Translations under genes and position numbers: made by a program
Shown here: piece by piece, positions 19,488-30,605 of the stretch
Position numbering within the stretch: the stretch's first letter is position 1
Layout: every line of letters begins with the position of its first letter
Notes under the pieces: model-generated
What the model was told of the DNA's origin: nothing
Database searches by the model: none
The model's input: only the letters and a program-made list of their open reading frames with translations
Source of the DNA: Curvibacter sp. PD_MW3
GTDB taxonomy: Bacteria > Pseudomonadota > Gammaproteobacteria > Burkholderiales > Burkholderiaceae_C
Direction of reading: 5' to 3'
Length of the DNA stretch: 64,000 nucleotides
Assembly (NCBI GenBank): GCA_002633085.1
Contig: NSIV01000001.1
Location: 868,001-932,000, forward strand

Positions 19488-22304
19488 ATGCAAAACCTCA
19501 CCCCTCCACCGGCCAGCCCGGATGACGTGCCGGCCGAACACGCTGTGCCGCTGCTGACGCGCTGGCGCCGGGCATGGGATGGTTCGCTGCGTTTTCGCCT
19601 GTTGGCATTGGGCTTGATGCCCTTGCTGGTGGCCTTCCCCATCGTCATTGCCGTGCTGATGGTGGTCGGCGGAGAACGTACCAACAGTCTGTTGCAGTCC
19701 AACTTGCGCGGCAATCTGGCCAGCAGCAACAACTACCTTGATCAGCTCAAGGCAGATGCACGGTTGCGGGTGACGCAACTGGCCAAGTCGGAACGGCTGA
19801 CCCATCTGCTCAACACGAAGTCGGACCACCGGGAACTCAATCAACTGCTAGGGACGGCCGCCGAGGGCAGTGGACTGGATTTTCTGGTCATTGCCCTGGC
19901 GGATGGCACCGTGATCGGTTCCAGCACCGGTGTTGCCCCCGGCAGCCGGCTGCCGGATTCCTATGTGATTCGCCAGGCCCAGATCGGGGTCGCCAACGCG
20001 GCCTACGAGCGTTTCGAGGCCGACCAGCTGCGTGCGTTTTCGCCGCAATTCCCCCACCAGGCCCTTATCGCCTCAGCCTCACCGTCACCCTCAGGCCCCG
20101 CAGTTGAAACGCGCGGCCTGCTGATCAATGCGGCGGCACACTTTCCCTTGGCAGTCAACAATCCGGATGCGATTCTGGTGGGCGGCATTCTGCTCAACAA
20201 GAATGCCCCGCTGATCGAGCACATGCGGGAAATCATCTTCCCCATCGGCATGCTGCCGGGCGACGCGGAGGGGGTCACCTCCCTCTTCATTGACGGTGTG
20301 CGTATCGCCATCAGCCGGCAGCGCCACCAAGGACTGCGCGCTGTGGGAGGCCGTGCCGAAGCCGACGTCGTGGAGGCCGTGATCGGACAAGGGCATCCCT
20401 GGTTCGGCCAGCTCCAGTTTGCTGACCAGCAGCACATGGCCGGCTTTGAGGCCCTTGTGGATGGCGATGGCCGGCGCGTCGGCATGATCGGCGTGGCTTT
20501 CCCGCATGCGCCCTACCAGCGGGCCTTGCTGTTGCTGCTGAGCATGGTGGCCGGGCTGCTTGCGCTGGCCATGCTGGTTTTGTCCTTCGTGTTCCTGCGT
20601 GCCGGTCGGGAGCTCACCCAGCAGTTGCGCCTCATTGGCACCACGATGTCAGCCGTGGGACAGGGTGACCGCGCCGCCCGTGTTTGCACGCCGTCACGCA
20701 ATGACGAGCTCGGTCGTCTGGCTCACCATTTCAATGGTTTGCTGGACACGATTGCCCGCCAGGACGAACGCCAACGGGCATCCCAGCAAATCATTGCAGA
20801 CGAGGCCTCGCGCCGCCGCGCACTGTTCGAGCACGAGCGCGACGGCGTCGTGATCCTGAACCTGGACGGCACTGTCTTTGAGGCCAATCCGAAGTGTGCC
20901 GCCATGCTGGGCTACACCCCGTCCGAACTGCAGCAACTGCGCGTGTGTGACTGGGACAGCCGTGTCGACTCAAGTCAGGTCGGCGACCTGCTCGCCTCGG
21001 TGGGGCCGGAAGGCCAGTTCTTTGAAACCACACTGCGCCACAAGGATGGCAGCACCTTCGATGCCGAAGTGTCGCTAAGCCGTGCCCAATGGGGCGACAA
21101 GACCTTTGTCGTCGGCTTGCTGCGCGACATCACCGAGCGCAAGGCGGTCGCGGCCGAACTGGAAACCTATCGGCTGAATCTGGAAAAACTGGTGGATCAG
21201 CGCACCAAGGAATTGCATGACCGATCGGAACAGCTCGACACCCTCTTCGCCCTGAGCCCGGACGGCTTTGTGTCGTTCGACCGCAAGCACAAAGTGGTGT
21301 TTGCCAACCTGGCGTTCCTGAAAATGACCGGCCTGGACGCCGCCGAGATCATCGGGCTGGAGGAGAACGACTTCTCCGATCTGCTGGCCCGCAAATGCCT
21401 GGTCAGCAACAGTTTTCCCGGCCTGGCCGCCCTGCGTGCGGCCAGAAAAAAAGTTAGCAAATCCGGCACGGAGGCGGATCCGGGAAGCAAGCGACGGCAA
21501 CTGTTCGAACTGGCAGCCCCCGCCAGCCGCGTGCTCGAAGTCGGCATCCGCATGTCGGAAACCGCCAGCGTCTCGCAAATTCTCTATTTCCGCGACGTGA
21601 CCCATGAGACGGAAGTGGACCGCATGAAAAGCGAGTTCCTCTCAACTGCTGCGCATGAACTACGCACCCCGATGGCCAGCATCTACGGTTATTCCGAATT
21701 GCTTCGCATGAAGGAATTCGATACCGCGAAACGGCAGGAAATCCTGGCCACCATCTCGCGCCAGTCCGGGCTGATGTCATCCATCATCAATGAGCTGCTG
21801 GATCTGGCGCGCATCGAGTCACGGCGTGGCAAGGACTTCGTGCTCGAACAGATTGCCTTGCAGGACCTGGTGGCCGATGCCGTGTCCGGCTTCAAGCCGC
21901 CGTCCGAGCGTCCTGCCCCCCTGCTACCCCCGACGGGCGAGGCGCTTTTCGTCAATGTCGATCGCAAGAAAATGCAGCAGGCCTTGCTGAACATCCTGTC
22001 CAATGCCTACAAATACTCGCCTCAAGGTGGCGAAGTGAGCGTACGCTACTGCCTATCCGAGGGGGAAGGACGGCTGTGCCGGGTCGGTATCGAAGTGCAG
22101 GACCAAGGCATTGGCATGACTGTCGAGCAGCTCAGCCGTGTCTGTGAGCGCTTCTACCGGGCAGACGCTTCCGGCAAGATTCCAGGCACCGGACTGGGCA
22201 TGAGCATCGTCAAGGAAATTGTCGAACTCCACGGTGGCGAAATCGAACTGAGCAGCGTGGTGGGTCGCGGCACCACGGTGACCTTGTGGCTGCCCCGGGC
22301 CTGA
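19488..22304 (+). CDS. Membrane histidine kinase with periplasmic sensor, HAMP and two PAS domains
   Basis: 938-residue sensor kinase. TM1 about 37-60, a periplasmic region of some 285 residues (Cache-like length), TM2 about 347-370, HAMP about 371-425, PAS1 about 443-553, PAS2 about 583-705, HisKA with the phospho-acceptor H723 in AAHELRTP, and HATPase with NILSNAYKYSP, QDQGIGM and GTGLGMS boxes. No receiver domain and no response-regulator gene nearby, so it is an orphan. ATG 19488 is chosen over an in-frame TTG at 19473 because that TTG overlaps the -10 box; the leader would be only about 8 bases. Divergent from the binding lipoprotein, which may present its ligand to the periplasmic domain. 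Confidence 0.9.
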   Translation: MQNLTPPPASPDDVPAEHAVPLLTRWRRAWDGSLRFRLLALGLMPLLVAFPIVIAVLMVVGGERTNSLLQSNLRGNLASSNNYLDQLKADARLRVTQLAKSERLTHLLNTKSDHRELNQLLGTAAEGSGLDFLVIALADGTVIGSSTGVAPGSRLPDSYVIRQAQIGVANAAYERFEADQLRAFSPQFPHQALIASASPSPSGPAVETRGLLINAAAHFPLAVNNPDAILVGGILLNKNAPLIEHMREIIFPIGMLPGDAEGVTSLFIDGVRIAISRQRHQGLRAVGGRAEADVVEAVIGQGHPWFGQLQFADQQHMAGFEALVDGDGRRVGMIGVAFPHAPYQRALLLLLSMVAGLLALAMLVLSFVFLRAGRELTQQLRLIGTTMSAVGQGDRAARVCTPSRNDELGRLAHHFNGLLDTIARQDERQRASQQIIADEASRRRALFEHERDGVVILNLDGTVFEANPKCAAMLGYTPSELQQLRVCDWDSRVDSSQVGDLLASVGPEGQFFETTLRHKDGSTFDAEVSLSRAQWGDKTFVVGLLRDITERKAVAAELETYRLNLEKLVDQRTKELHDRSEQLDTLFALSPDGFVSFDRKHKVVFANLAFLKMTGLDAAEIIGLEENDFSDLLARKCLVSNSFPGLAALRAARKKVSKSGTEADPGSKRRQLFELAAPASRVLEVGIRMSETASVSQILYFRDVTHETEVDRMKSEFLSTAAHELRTPMASIYGYSELLRMKEFDTAKRQEILATISRQSGLMSSIINELLDLARIESRRGKDFVLEQIALQDLVADAVSGFKPPSERPAPLLPPTGEALFVNVDRKKMQQALLNILSNAYKYSPQGGEVSVRYCLSEGEGRLCRVGIEVQDQGIGMTVEQLSRVCERFYRADASGKIPGTGLGMSIVKEIVELHGGEIELSSVVGRGTTVTLWLPRA

Positions 22305-22435
22305 ACACCCTTCGGGCAGCCTTTTCCCCCCGGAAACCCCACCGCCCGCATGCCCCGGACTGACGCCGCCGGCAGCACCCCAGCGGAAATGAAATAATCG
22401 CGTATTCGTTATCAGATTCCTACAGGACCCACGCC

Positions 22436-22759
22436 ATGAGTGACGCACAACAACGCATTGACGACCTCGTCAAATCCAACGACATCCTGCTGTTCATGAA
22501 AGGCAGTGCCAGTTTCCCGATGTGCGGCTTCTCCGGTCGTGCCATCCAGGTTCTGAAGGCCTGCGGTGTCGATCCGAAAAGCGTGAAGACCGTCAATGTG
22601 CTGGAGGATGACGGCATCCGCCAGGGCATCAAGGAATACAGCAACTGGCCCACCATTCCCCAGCTCTACATCAAGGGCGAGTTCATCGGCGGCTCCGACA
22701 TCATGATGGAGATGTACGAGTCCGGCGAGCTGCAGAAGGTGCTTGGCGCCCAGGCCTGA
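22436..22759 (+). CDS. grxD: Monothiol glutaredoxin Grx4 (GrxD)
   Basis: 107-residue CGFS-type glutaredoxin that binds and transfers 2Fe-2S clusters with BolA partners. Active site CGFS at about residues 28-31 in FPMCGFSGRAIQVL; TIPQLYIKGEFIGGSDI forms the glutathione site. A bolA homologue is encoded at 60.2 kb. An AATAAT at 22393 may be its -10; the 131-bp gap before it otherwise shows nothing. A strong terminator follows. Confidence 0.95.
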   Translation: MSDAQQRIDDLVKSNDILLFMKGSASFPMCGFSGRAIQVLKACGVDPKSVKTVNVLEDDGIRQGIKEYSNWPTIPQLYIKGEFIGGSDIMMEMYESGELQKVLGAQA

Positions 22760-22781
22760 CACTCCAGCCCCCTCGCGACAA

Positions 22782-22814
22782 CCATTGGCCACACGCGTGG
22801 CCAGTGGTTTTTTT
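22782..22814 (+). terminator. Rho-independent terminator of grxD
   Basis: Stem CCATTGGCCAC / GTGGCCAGTGG (11 pairs with one G-T), 4-base loop, then seven T. Located 23 bases after the grxD stop and convergent with the transglycosylase gene. Confidence 0.88.
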
Positions 22815-22835
22815 ATGGCTGGCATCCCACGGGCC

Positions 22836-23471
22836 CTAGCCCGCAAACTCCCATTGGCGTCGTGCCGCCAGCACGGCATCGGGATACGGCGCCTTGCCGC
22901 GCGAACCGTTGTAGCGACCCAATGCCATGAACAGGTCACCGCGTTCACGTTCCAGGTAGTGGCGCAAGATGACGCAGCCAAAGCGCAGGTTGGTCTGCAT
23001 GTGAAACAGTTTGCCGGCATCACCGTCGCCGATCACCCGGGTCCAGAACGGCATGACCTGCATGTAGCCACGTGCCCCGACACTGGAAACCGCGAACTTG
23101 CGGAAATTGCTCTCGACCTGGATCAGGCCCAGCACCAGCGAGACATCCAGGCCGGCACGCTTGCTCTCGTACCAGACCGTCTGCAGGAACTCCCGGCGTA
23201 CCTGCCACTCGTGTTTTTTCTTCTTGAGCCGCTCGCTCATGGCGCCGAGCCAGCGCAAATAGTGCAACCGCGCTTCGGTGTTGGCAAACTCCGGCACCGG
23301 CGGCGCATTGTTGGCAATGGCCGCGCTCAAGGCGGTGCGCACGGCATCGGCCAGCGGCTCCTCGATCTGGGCACCGGCCTGCGCCGGCCCGTGCATCCAC
23401 AGCAGACCAGCCCCGGTCAGAAGCGTGAAAAGCCGTCTGTTCACGCCCGACTGGCCGGCCGGTGTGGCCAT
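22836..23471 (-). CDS. Lytic transglycosylase (SLT domain)
   Basis: 211-residue periplasmic muramidase of the Slt/MltE type. Tat- or Sec-type signal peptide with an RR pair (VNRRLFTLLTGAGLLW) ending about residue 33. SLT domain near 105-205: catalytic glutamate in LIQVESNFRKFAVSSVGARG, then YMQVMPFW, and the late motif ALGRYNGSRG. A GTG 6 bases upstream (23477) overlaps the proS stop as GTGA and is an equally possible start. Probably co-transcribed with proS. Confidence 0.88.
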   Translation of the reverse strand: MATPAGQSGVNRRLFTLLTGAGLLWMHGPAQAGAQIEEPLADAVRTALSAAIANNAPPVPEFANTEARLHYLRWLGAMSERLKKKKHEWQVRREFLQTVWYESKRAGLDVSLVLGLIQVESNFRKFAVSSVGARGYMQVMPFWTRVIGDGDAGKLFHMQTNLRFGCVILRHYLERERGDLFMALGRYNGSRGKAPYPDAVLAARRQWEFAG

Positions 23472-23473
23472 GC

Positions 23474-25219
23474 TCACACGCCCAGCTTGGACGTCACGAA
23501 CGCCAGGGCTTCGCTCACGGGCACCTTGGTAGCTGCCGCATCACGCCGATGCTGGTACTCCACCACACCGTCCTTGAGCGCCTTGTCGCCGATGGTGATG
23601 CGGTGCGGTACGCCGATCAGCTCCCAGTCGGCAAACATGGCGCCGGGGCGTTCGCCGCGGTCGTCCAGCAGCACGTCAACGCCAGCTGCCAGCAGCTCGG
23701 CATACAGCTGCTCGGCCGTCGTCTTCACTTCGGGGCTGCGATCCGGGTTGATCGGGCACAGCACCACGGTGAACGGGGCAATGGCATCCGGCCAGATGAT
23801 GCCGCGCTCATCGTGGTTCTGCTCAATGGCCGCCGCCGGCAGGCGCGTGATGCCGATACCGTAGCAGCCCATTTCCATGAACTGCGGCTTGCCGTTCTCG
23901 TCGAGGAAAGTGGCATTCATGGCGCGGCTGTACTTGGTGCCGAGGTAGAACACATGGCCGACCTCGATGCCGCGCTCAATCGCCAGTTCGCCCTTGCCGT
24001 CCGGCGACAGATCACCGGCCACCACGTTGCGGATGTCCACTACCAGGTCGGGTTCGGGCAGATCGCGGCCCCAGTTGACACCCGTGATGTGAGCATCGAC
24101 TTCGTTCGCACCACAGACCCAGTCTGCCAAGACTGCCACTTCGCGGTCGACCACGATATTCAATGGCTTTTTCAGTCCGACCGGCCCCAGGTAACCGGGC
24201 TTGCAGCCGAAGTGCGCCAGGATCTCAGCCTCGGTGGCGAAACGGAAACCGCCTTCCATGCCCGGCAGCTTGCCGACCTTGACTTCGTTCATGTCATGGT
24301 CACCACGCAGCAGCAGCAGCCAGACCGTGGTCTTGGTCACCTGCTCGTAGTCGTTGAGTTCGTCGGTCGCCAGCGCGATGGACTTGACGGTTCGTGACAG
24401 TGACAGGCCCAGCAGCTCAGCCACTTCGGGGCAACTGGTCTTGCCCGGCGTGGCAACCTTGGCCATGGCTTGGGACGCGGCCGGACGCGGGGCTTGCGGC
24501 GCCAGCGCCTCGGCCTTCTCGATGTTGGCGGCGTACTCGCTGCCCGGGCAGTAGACGATGGCGTCCTCGCCGGTAGCGGCAATCACCTGGAACTCCTCGC
24601 TCAGGTCGCCGCCGATGGCGCCGCTGTCTGCCGCCACGGCGCGGTAGGTCAGGCCGAAACGGTCAAAAATCTTGCGGTAGGCCTGCGCCATCACCTGGTA
24701 GCTGGCCTTGGCTGCGACCTGATCGCGATCGAAGCTGTAGGCGTCCTTCATGATGAACTCGCGCCCGCGCATCAGGCCGAAACGCGGACGGCGTTCGTCA
24801 CGGAACTTGGTCTGGATCTGGTAGAAGTTTTTCGGCAGCTGTTTGTAGCTGCGGATTTCCTGCCGTGCGATGTCAGTGATGACTTCCTCACTGGTCGGCT
24901 GCACCACGAAGTCGCGGTCATGCCGATCCTTGATACGCAGCAACTCGGGGCCCATCTTCTCGAAACGCCCGGTCTCCTGCCATAGCTCGGCCGGCTGCAC
25001 CACCGGCATGGCCAGTTCCACCGCGCCGGCGCGGTTCATCTCTTCGCGCACGATGGCCTCCACCTTGCGGATGACACGCAGCCCCATGGGCATGTAGTTG
25101 TAGATGCCAGCACCCAGCTTCTTGATCATGCCGGCGCGCATCATGAGCTTGTGGCTCACCACCTCGGCGTCGGCCGGTGCTTCCTTGAGGGTGGAGACGA
25201 GAAATTGGGAGGCTTTCAT
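23474..25219 (-). CDS. proS: Prolyl-tRNA synthetase, bacterial type with editing domain
   Basis: 581-residue class II synthetase. Motif 2 region [21 protein letters not shown] near 150, YbaK-like editing insertion about 225-390 that hydrolyses Ala-tRNA(Pro), motif 3 [14 protein letters not shown] near 445, anticodon-binding domain from about 475. Length matches the family. The start [20 protein letters not shown] is standard. Confidence 0.97.
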   Translation of the reverse strand: MKASQFLVSTLKEAPADAEVVSHKLMMRAGMIKKLGAGIYNYMPMGLRVIRKVEAIVREEMNRAGAVELAMPVVQPAELWQETGRFEKMGPELLRIKDRHDRDFVVQPTSEEVITDIARQEIRSYKQLPKNFYQIQTKFRDERRPRFGLMRGREFIMKDAYSFDRDQVAAKASYQVMAQAYRKIFDRFGLTYRAVAADSGAIGGDLSEEFQVIAATGEDAIVYCPGSEYAANIEKAEALAPQAPRPAASQAMAKVATPGKTSCPEVAELLGLSLSRTVKSIALATDELNDYEQVTKTTVWLLLLRGDHDMNEVKVGKLPGMEGGFRFATEAEILAHFGCKPGYLGPVGLKKPLNIVVDREVAVLADWVCGANEVDAHITGVNWGRDLPEPDLVVDIRNVVAGDLSPDGKGELAIERGIEVGHVFYLGTKYSRAMNATFLDENGKPQFMEMGCYGIGITRLPAAAIEQNHDERGIIWPDAIAPFTVVLCPINPDRSPEVKTTAEQLYAELLAAGVDVLLDDRGERPGAMFADWELIGVPHRITIGDKALKDGVVEYQHRRDAAATKVPVSEALAFVTSKLGV

Positions 25220-25254
25220 GAGCTAACTTTTCGAGGGGAAACGGGCTGCAGACC

Positions 25255-25282
25255 TTGATGCACGACGTCGGCCGTGCATAAT
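25255..25282 (+). promoter_or_regulatory. Candidate sigma70 promoter of rppH
   Basis: TTGATG (25255-25260), 16-base spacer, CATAAT (25277-25282); 4/6 and 5/6 matches. The rppH start is 31 bases downstream. It lies in the 93-bp divergent gap between proS and rppH. Confidence 0.5.
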
Positions 25283-25312
25283 GGACTCAGTTTAAAAATT
25301 TGGGGTTTGATT

Positions 25313-25939
25313 ATGCTTGACCGGGACGGTTTTCGGCCCAACGTCGGCATCATTCTGCTCAACCAGAAAAACCAGGTTTTCTGGGGCAAACGCATACGCA
25401 CCCATTCGTGGCAGTTCCCGCAGGGTGGCATTGACCGAGGCGAGACCCCGGAGCAAGCCATGTACCGCGAGTTGGGCGAGGAGGTTGGGCTCCTGCCCGA
25501 CCACGTGCGCATCGTGGCCCGGACCCGGGACTGGTTGCGCTATGAGGTGCCGGACCGCTACATCCGCCGCGAGGCACGCGGCCATTACAAAGGTCAGAAA
25601 CAGATCTGGTTCCTGCTCCAGTTGCTTGGGCAGGACTGGCACCTGAATCTGCGCGCCACCGACCACCCCGAGTTCGACGCTTGGCGTTGGAACGACTACT
25701 GGGTCCCGCTGGACATGGTGGTCGAGTTCAAGCGCGGCGTCTATGAGATGGCGCTGACCGAGTTGTCGCGCTTTCTGCCCCGTCACGATCATCGCAGCGG
25801 TTTCCTGCGCCAAGGCAACCGTGGGCGCGACCTGGAGCAGGTCGCTCCATCTGCCAACCCCAAAAACATGATTGAATTGCCACCCGGTGCAACCTTTGAA
25901 CCCGATCCGCAAACCAGCCGAGGATCGCATGCTGGCTAA
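25313..25939 (+). CDS. rppH: RppH, RNA pyrophosphohydrolase
   Basis: 208-residue Nudix hydrolase that removes pyrophosphate from the 5' end of mRNA, starting decay. The Nudix box [20 protein letters not shown] begins near residue 36, preceded by the typical [18 protein letters not shown]. The last 50 residues extend beyond the catalytic fold and look disordered, as in many betaproteobacterial homologues. ATG 25313 is the family start. Its end overlaps the next gene by 11 bases. Confidence 0.94.
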   Translation: MLDRDGFRPNVGIILLNQKNQVFWGKRIRTHSWQFPQGGIDRGETPEQAMYRELGEEVGLLPDHVRIVARTRDWLRYEVPDRYIRREARGHYKGQKQIWFLLQLLGQDWHLNLRATDHPEFDAWRWNDYWVPLDMVVEFKRGVYEMALTELSRFLPRHDHRSGFLRQGNRGRDLEQVAPSANPKNMIELPPGATFEPDPQTSRGSHAG

Positions 25940-26435
25940 ATTCAAGTATGCATTCACATTGATGGCACTGCTGACTGCAAGTGCCATCACCATGCCGGTA
26001 CAGGCTGCCGACGAAGACTGGCAGGAGGCCGAGGCACCGCCCCCCCCCGCTTGGCGCAAAGAAGGCTTGATCGTGATCGAATTGCCGATCCGTAGCAGCC
26101 TGATTTTCGGGGTCGACCCCAGCACCTTGACCATTGGTCCCGACTGGGTGGTGCGCTATGTGATGGTCGCCTACAACCCGGCGGGCAGTGTTAACGCCAT
26201 GTATGAAGGCTTGCGTTGCGACACCGGGGAGTTCAAGACCTATGCCCGTGCCAGTGAGCCTGGACATTGGAAGAAAGTGGAAACCCCGGTCTGGCGTGAA
26301 TTGGACAACACCCAGAGCGCCACCCGGCACGCCCTCGCCCTCGCGCGGCAAGGCGCTTGTAAGAGTCACACCGTTGGCGGCCGAACGGCGGCAGAGCTGA
26401 TTCAGCGACTGAAGAACCCGCGCCAGGACCCGTGA
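25929..26435 (+). CDS. CNP1-like family exported protein
   Basis: 168 residues with a signal peptide ([26 protein letters not shown], cleavage near 26). The mature part, with [15 protein letters not shown] and then [20 protein letters not shown], matches the CNP1-like family (named after a Neisseria protein), whose role is unknown. It overlaps rppH by 11 bases, so it is translated from the same message. Convergent with proB, 4 bases apart. Confidence 0.75.
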   Translation: MLAKFKYAFTLMALLTASAITMPVQAADEDWQEAEAPPPPAWRKEGLIVIELPIRSSLIFGVDPSTLTIGPDWVVRYVMVAYNPAGSVNAMYEGLRCDTGEFKTYARASEPGHWKKVETPVWRELDNTQSATRHALALARQGACKSHTVGGRTAAELIQRLKNPRQDP

Positions 26436-26439
26436 CGCC

Positions 26440-27576
26440 TCAGCGTGCGAGCACCAGGTTGTCCCGGTGCAGCATCTCCGGCTCGGCCGTGTAACCCAGC
26501 AGTTTTTCGAATTCACCCGAAGGCTTGCGGCACAACAGCCGCGCCTCGGAGCTGGCGTAATTTGCCAGGCCGCGCGCGATCTCGGCACCGCTCTCGTCCC
26601 GCACCGCAATCACATCACCGCGCGAGAACTCGCCTTCCACCGCCGTCATGCCAATCGGCAGCAGGCTTTTGCCTTCCTCCAACAGCTTGGCCGCGGCCCC
26701 GGCATCGACCACCACGGCGCCACGCAGTTGCAGGTGATCGGCCATCCATTGCTTGCGTGCCTGGTTCTTCTGCGTTTGCGCCACCAGCAGGGTCCCAATG
26801 GCCTCGCCGCGGGCCAGCCGTAGCAGGGCATCGGGCTCACGCCCCCAGGCAATTACGGTGGAGGCACCAGAACCGGCCGCACGCTTGGCAGCCAGAATTT
26901 TGGTGATCATGCCGCCACGGCCAAGGCTGGAGCCGGCGCCCCCCGCCATGCGCTCCAACGTCGGATCGCCCGCCTGGGCCTCGTGCACGAACCGCGCCGC
27001 CGGGTCCTTGCGCGGGTCGGCCGTGTACAGGCCTTTCTGGTCGGTCAGGATGATCAGGGCATCGGCTTCGACCAGATTGGCCACCAGGGCCCCCAGCGTG
27101 TCGTTGTCACCGAACTTGATCTCGTCGGTCACCACCGTGTCGTTCTCGTTGATCACCGGCACCACGCCAAGCTTGAGCAGCGTCAGCAAGGTGGAGCGCG
27201 CATTGAGGTAGCGCTCGCGGTCGGCCAGGTCAGCATGGGTCAGCAGCACCTGAGCGCTGCCCAGCCCGTGCTCGCGCAGCCGCGTCTCGTACATCTGCGC
27301 CAGGCCCATCTGGCCCACCGCGGCGGCGGCCTGCAGTTCGTGGATTTCGTGCGGGCGGCTGCTCCAGCCCAGGCGCTTCATGCCTTCGGCAATGGCCCCA
27401 CTGGAGACCATGATGACTTCGCGCCCCTCACGCACCAGCGTCGACAACTGGCGGCACCACTCACCAATGGCCACCTGGTCCAGGCCGCGACCTTCGTTGG
27501 TCACCAGACTGGAGCCGACCTTGACGACAATGCGCCGCGCATCGCGCATGACGCCTGAAGCTGTTTGATGGGTCAT
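26440..27576 (-). CDS. proB: ProB, glutamate 5-kinase
   Basis: 378-residue enzyme of proline synthesis: amino-acid-kinase domain (about 12-260, opening [19 protein letters not shown], with VINENDTV and [10 protein letters not shown]) plus a C-terminal PUA domain (about 285-370). Downstream of obgE, an order common in Burkholderiales. An internal ATG at residue 10 is an alternative start. proA is not in the window. Confidence 0.95.
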   Translation of the reverse strand: MTHQTASGVMRDARRIVVKVGSSLVTNEGRGLDQVAIGEWCRQLSTLVREGREVIMVSSGAIAEGMKRLGWSSRPHEIHELQAAAAVGQMGLAQMYETRLREHGLGSAQVLLTHADLADRERYLNARSTLLTLLKLGVVPVINENDTVVTDEIKFGDNDTLGALVANLVEADALIILTDQKGLYTADPRKDPAARFVHEAQAGDPTLERMAGGAGSSLGRGGMITKILAAKRAAGSGASTVIAWGREPDALLRLARGEAIGTLLVAQTQKNQARKQWMADHLQLRGAVVVDAGAAAKLLEEGKSLLPIGMTAVEGEFSRGDVIAVRDESGAEIARGLANYASSEARLLCRKPSGEFEKLLGYTAEPEMLHRDNLVLAR

Positions 27577-27600
27577 TTTGGCTTGCCGCCCTTGTCATCC

Positions 27601-27628
27601 GGGCGGGAATAGCTATGAATTAAATAGC
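27601..27628 (-). repeat. Dispersed AT-core repeat, copy 8 (proB-obgE gap)
   Basis: Minus strand GCTATTTAATTCATAGC followed by TATTCCCGCCC. It matches the copy at the hisD start in 21 of 28 positions and shares GCTA-AATTCATAGCT with the hisH copy. It occupies half of the 57-base gap, close after obgE. Confidence 0.6.
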
Positions 27629-27633
27629 GGATT

Positions 27634-28785
<1,152 letters not shown>

Positions 28786-29046
28786 TTAAGCTGCGGCGGT
28801 CACATTCACCGTGTGCTTGTTGAGCGCGCCTTTGACGGCAAACGACACTTGGCCATCCACTAGGGCAAACAGGGTGTGGTCCTTGCCCACGCCGACATTG
28901 GTGCCGGGGTGGAACTTGGTACCGCGCTGGCGCACGATGATGGAGCCGGCACTGATCTGCTGACCGCCGAAAGCCTTCACACCGAGCATCTTGGGCTTGG
29001 AATCGCGCCCGTTTCGCGTAGAGCCGCCGCCTTTTTTCTGTGCCAT
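28786..29046 (-). CDS. rpmA: Ribosomal protein bL27
   Basis: 86 residues, [19 protein letters not shown] then [20 protein letters not shown] and the conserved [16 protein letters not shown]. Large-subunit protein near the peptidyl-transferase centre. 12 bases downstream of rplU. Confidence 0.98.
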   Translation of the reverse strand: MAQKKGGGSTRNGRDSKPKMLGVKAFGGQQISAGSIIVRQRGTKFHPGTNVGVGKDHTLFALVDGQVSFAVKGALNKHTVNVTAAA

Positions 29047-29058
29047 GACTGATGCCCC

Positions 29059-29370
29059 TTAAGCAGAAATTGCGCCGATTTGCAGCTCAGTGAACTGCTG
29101 ACGGTGACCTTGACGTTTCTGATAGTGCTTACGACGGCGCATCTTGAAGATGCGAACCTTGTCGTGTTTGCCGTGAGCCACCACCGTGGCTTTGACAGTC
29201 GCGCCGGACACCAAGGGCGTACCGACCTTCAGTTCAGCGCCGTTGCCGACTGCCAGAACCTGGTCGATGACGATCTCTTGGCCTACGTCCGCAGCAATCT
29301 GTTCTACTTTAATTTTTTCGCCAGCAGCAACACGATATTGTTTGCCGCCGGTTTTTATGACCGCGTACAT
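29059..29370 (-). CDS. rplU: Ribosomal protein bL21
   Basis: 103 residues, [20 protein letters not shown] opening and the [21 protein letters not shown]-terminal signature. First gene of rplU-rpmA, driven by an extended -10 promoter just upstream. Confidence 0.98.
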   Translation of the reverse strand: MYAVIKTGGKQYRVAAGEKIKVEQIAADVGQEIVIDQVLAVGNGAELKVGTPLVSGATVKATVVAHGKHDKVRIFKMRRRKHYQKRQGHRQQFTELQIGAISA

Positions 29371-29421
29371 GTTGACCTCATCTTTGAATGATCTCTACGG
29401 ACGGATTCCGCAGAGCCCGAA

Positions 29422-29430
29422 AGTATAGCA
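29422..29430 (-). promoter_or_regulatory. Extended -10 promoter of rplU
   Basis: On the minus strand TGCTATACT, an extended -10 (TGnTATACT), 51 bases before the rplU start. No convincing -35 at 17 bases, as expected for this promoter type. Confidence 0.55.
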
Positions 29431-29483
29431 TAGTTTGGGATTACTAACATATCCACCCATCCATCCACCCCGGCAGTGCTTCC

Positions 29484-29489
29484 TATAAT
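29484..29489 (+). promoter_or_regulatory. -10 box of ispB
   Basis: Perfect TATAAT in the divergent rplU-ispB gap, 35 bases before the ispB GTG. No recognisable -35. Confidence 0.4.
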
Positions 29490-29524
29490 CGGCCACCTCC
29501 TACCGGCTTTGAAGCCCTGCCACA

Positions 29525-30502
29525 GTGAACTCAACTCGTCCAGCCAACCCGCTCGCGCTCATCGCCGATGACATGCGCGCAGTGGATCAAGTGATCTCCC
29601 AGCGCCTGAACTCAGGCGTCCCCCTGGTCGGCCAAGTCTCACAGTACATCATCGCGGCCGGCGGCAAACGCCTGCGCCCGGCCTTGTTGCTGATGACCTG
29701 CGGCGCCCTCGGTTATCAGAGCACGCAACGCTTCAATCTGGCGGCGGTCGTGGAATTCATCCATACCGCCACCTTGCTGCACGACGATGTGGTGGACGAG
29801 TCGATTCTGCGTCGCGGCAACCCCACCGCCAACGAGACCTTCGGCAACCCCGCCAGCGTGCTGGTGGGCGATTTTCTCTATTCCCGCGCCTTCCAGATGA
29901 TGGTGGAAGCACAGAACATGCGCATCATGCAGGTGCTGGCCGATGCCACCAACGTGATTGCCGAAGGCGAAGTGATGCAATTGATGAACATGCACAACGC
30001 CGGCCTTGACGAAGCGGGCTACCTGCAAGTGATCCGCTCCAAGACCGCCAAGCTGTTCGAAGCCAGCGCCCGTGTCGGCGCCATCCTGGCCGGCGCCGAG
30101 CCCGCTCTGGAGGAGGCCTGCGCCGAATACGGCCAGGCGCTGGGTACGGCCTTCCAGGTCATTGACGATGTGCTGGATTACACTGGCGATGCGGCCGTCA
30201 TGGGCAAGAGCCTGGGCGATGACCTACGCGAGGGCAAAGCCACCCTGCCACTGATCGCCGCCATGCAACGCGGCAGCGACAGCCAACGCGAGCTGATTCG
30301 CCATGCCATCGAAAACGGGGCAACGGAACAACTCGAAGCGGTGATCGCCATCGTCCGGGAAACCGGCGCACTGGAGGTTTCGCGCCAGGCCGCGGCACGG
30401 GAAGCCGGACGCGCCGTGGCAGCAGCGCAACGCCTGCCCGTCGGAGCCCATGCCGACAGTCTGCTACAATTGGCGGCTCAGTTGCTGGAGCGTCAGTCTT
30501 AA
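29525..30502 (+). CDS. ispB: IspB, octaprenyl diphosphate synthase
   Basis: 325-residue trans-prenyltransferase making the ubiquinone side chain. Both aspartate-rich motifs are present: LLHDDVVDES (near 83-92) and VIDDVLDYTGD (near 213-223); GGKRLRPALLLM is the isopentenyl-diphosphate site. GTG start at 29525; there is no ATG before the conserved N-terminus. Chain length eight is the usual product in this group but is inferred. Confidence 0.93.
   Translation: MNSTRPANPLALIADDMRAVDQVISQRLNSGVPLVGQVSQYIIAAGGKRLRPALLLMTCGALGYQSTQRFNLAAVVEFIHTATLLHDDVVDESILRRGNPTANETFGNPASVLVGDFLYSRAFQMMVEAQNMRIMQVLADATNVIAEGEVMQLMNMHNAGLDEAGYLQVIRSKTAKLFEASARVGAILAGAEPALEEACAEYGQALGTAFQVIDDVLDYTGDAAVMGKSLGDDLREGKATLPLIAAMQRGSDSQRELIRHAIENGATEQLEAVIAIVRETGALEVSRQAAAREAGRAVAAAQRLPVGAHADSLLQLAAQLLERQS
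30462..30470 (+). promoter_or_regulatory. Candidate extended -10 promoter of tRNA-Pro
   Basis: TGCTACAAT within the end of ispB, 58 bases before the mature tRNA. An extended -10 form; the tRNA could also be read through from ispB. Confidence 0.35.
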
Positions 30503-30528
30503 CAGGCCGCCGCGGCAACGATCAACAT

Positions 30529-30605
<77 letters not shown>

